From Dipetalonema caudispina (Eukaryota; Nematoda; Chromadorea; Rhabditida; Onchocercidae): 64,000 nt of DNA. Position numbers and translations under genes: made by a program. Where the stretch lies: contig JABVXV010000134.1 in the NCBI GenBank assembly GCA_013365325.1, forward strand, positions 62,001 to 126,000, given 5' to 3'. Of this stretch, positions 63,242 to 64,000 are shown one piece after another (positions within the stretch are counted from its first letter, which is position 1; every line of letters begins with the position of its first letter). Below the pieces are notes generated by a model. The model did no database searches. It was not told the DNA's origin and saw only the letters and a list, made by a program, of their open reading frames with translations.

Positions 63242-63787
63242 TTAAAGTTGTCCAATTTTTTGCAATCTCCTTGCCATTGCTATTTCCAATTCTGAATGCA
63301 AAGCTTCCGTATTAGTCTGAAAAAATGAATTCGAAAAAGAATTGAAAAATTTTCAATTCAAATTTTCAGTGGAAAATTTTAATCCAATAAAAAAGACTAA
63401 GAATATTTTGTTGACGTATAAAAGTTAAAATTTCAAATATTTTCTACAATTTGAAATTTACAGCTTCAGTATTACTAATAATGGTTTTATATTCTGCATC
63501 ATAATTATAAATAAATGTAAAATATGAAATGATAATCATTTAAGTCATCAAATGAATCAATTGTAAATGTTGTATTTTCATCACCAAAAAGTTTTAAAGA
63601 GTAGGGAAAAGTAAAATACCGATTGAAGTTTAGTGGTATCTGAGCGTTTTGGTGGTGGTGGCGGTGGTATCTTCTTTGGCAGTAATGTCAAAGATGTTTG
63701 AGAAGGAATTGCTCCTAACTGATGATGATGATGTTGATGATGATGATGATAATGTTGATGATGATAATTATCCATTGCTATATCGTT
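63242..63787 (-). CDS. 3' end of a - strand gene: His-rich, polyproline C-terminus, partial
   Basis: Two exons joined in phase 0. Exon 63787-63620 follows a TTTTCTAG acceptor and encodes 56 residues: NDIAMDNYHHQHYHHHHQ (His-rich), GAIPSQTSLTLLPKK, IPPPPPPKRSD and TTKLQS before CG|GTATTT. Exon 63316-63242 follows TTTTTTCAG and encodes TNTEALHSELEIAMARRLQK then IGQL and TAA. The polyproline run could bind profilin, EVH1 or SH3 domains, and the tail looks helical. The 5' part lies beyond the right edge, so the protein family cannot be named. The His run is encoded by a CAT/CAA triplet array and may vary in length. Confidence 0.7.
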
Positions 63788-64000
63788 CTAGAAAATATAA
63801 ACATAATAACACTACAATAAAACATACAATATTTTCTATCAAAACCGTACTGTAATGAAAATATCTAATCCTATGCAGAAAGATAATATAATTATTCCTA
63901 ATGATGAATCAAAAAATTTTCCTCTCCTATTGCTCAAAAATTAAAAAGTTTAAGTTCTAGGAAAAAAAAGAAAATATTTTTCTTAACCCAGTAAAATCTC
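63788..64000. other. probable intron of the - strand gene
   Basis: AT-rich sequence upstream (on the - strand) of the acceptor at 63788-63790. I see no further exon before the window edge. Confidence 0.4.

Noticed and set aside
1..64000. tRNA, rRNA, spliced-leader RNA genes, transposases, CRISPR
   Set aside because: I looked for typical conserved patterns by eye and found none. A covariance-model scan (tRNAscan-SE, Infernal) would be decisive.

Overview
The window reads as nuclear DNA of a nematode, most likely a spirurid or filarial-type species. It is very AT-rich. Short exons are split by introns whose acceptors are mostly TTTCAG or TTTTAG, often behind long poly-T tracts, and whose donors are GT(A/G). 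One exon encodes the last membrane helix of a Cys-loop ion channel. The species call is inference from these features. There is no sign of bacterial genes, rRNA, tRNA, CRISPR or an intact transposon.

Layout from left to right. (1) Positions 53-555, + strand: the 3' end of a Cys-loop ligand-gated ion-channel gene. (2) 2454-3104: a decayed-looking open frame. (3) 4592-12068, + strand: gene A, 14 exons with continuous phase, encoding a predicted secreted 554-residue protein of unknown family. (4) About 16917-60778, + strand: gene B, a very large gene of about 40 small exons that fills two thirds of the window. (5) 63242-63787, - strand: the last two coding exons of a His/Pro-rich protein gene, convergent with gene B.

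Gene B was rebuilt by checking the codon phase at every junction. At least three N-terminal starts feed one common exon chain: exon 16969-17041, exon 34891-34953 and exon 41060-41476. A fourth possible start is at 50541-50600. There are at least two coding 3' ends (stops at 49401 and 60778) and perhaps a third by intron read-through (47425). The longest reading is about 1,825 residues. The protein has no domain I can name: it is hydrophilic, rich in Ser, Arg, Gln and Pro, has charged helical stretches in the middle and proline-rich stretches near both ends. It looks like a cytoskeleton or junction scaffold. One hypothesis to test is homology to nematode-specific attachment proteins such as C. 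elegans PAT-12, but I cannot confirm this from sequence alone.

The rest is intron or intergenic DNA with microsatellites, several short minisatellites (35-64 bp units) and abundant poly-A/poly-T tracts. The most useful results for a reader without other data are the exon-by-exon reconstructions of genes A and B and the recognition of the channel-gene tail at the left edge.
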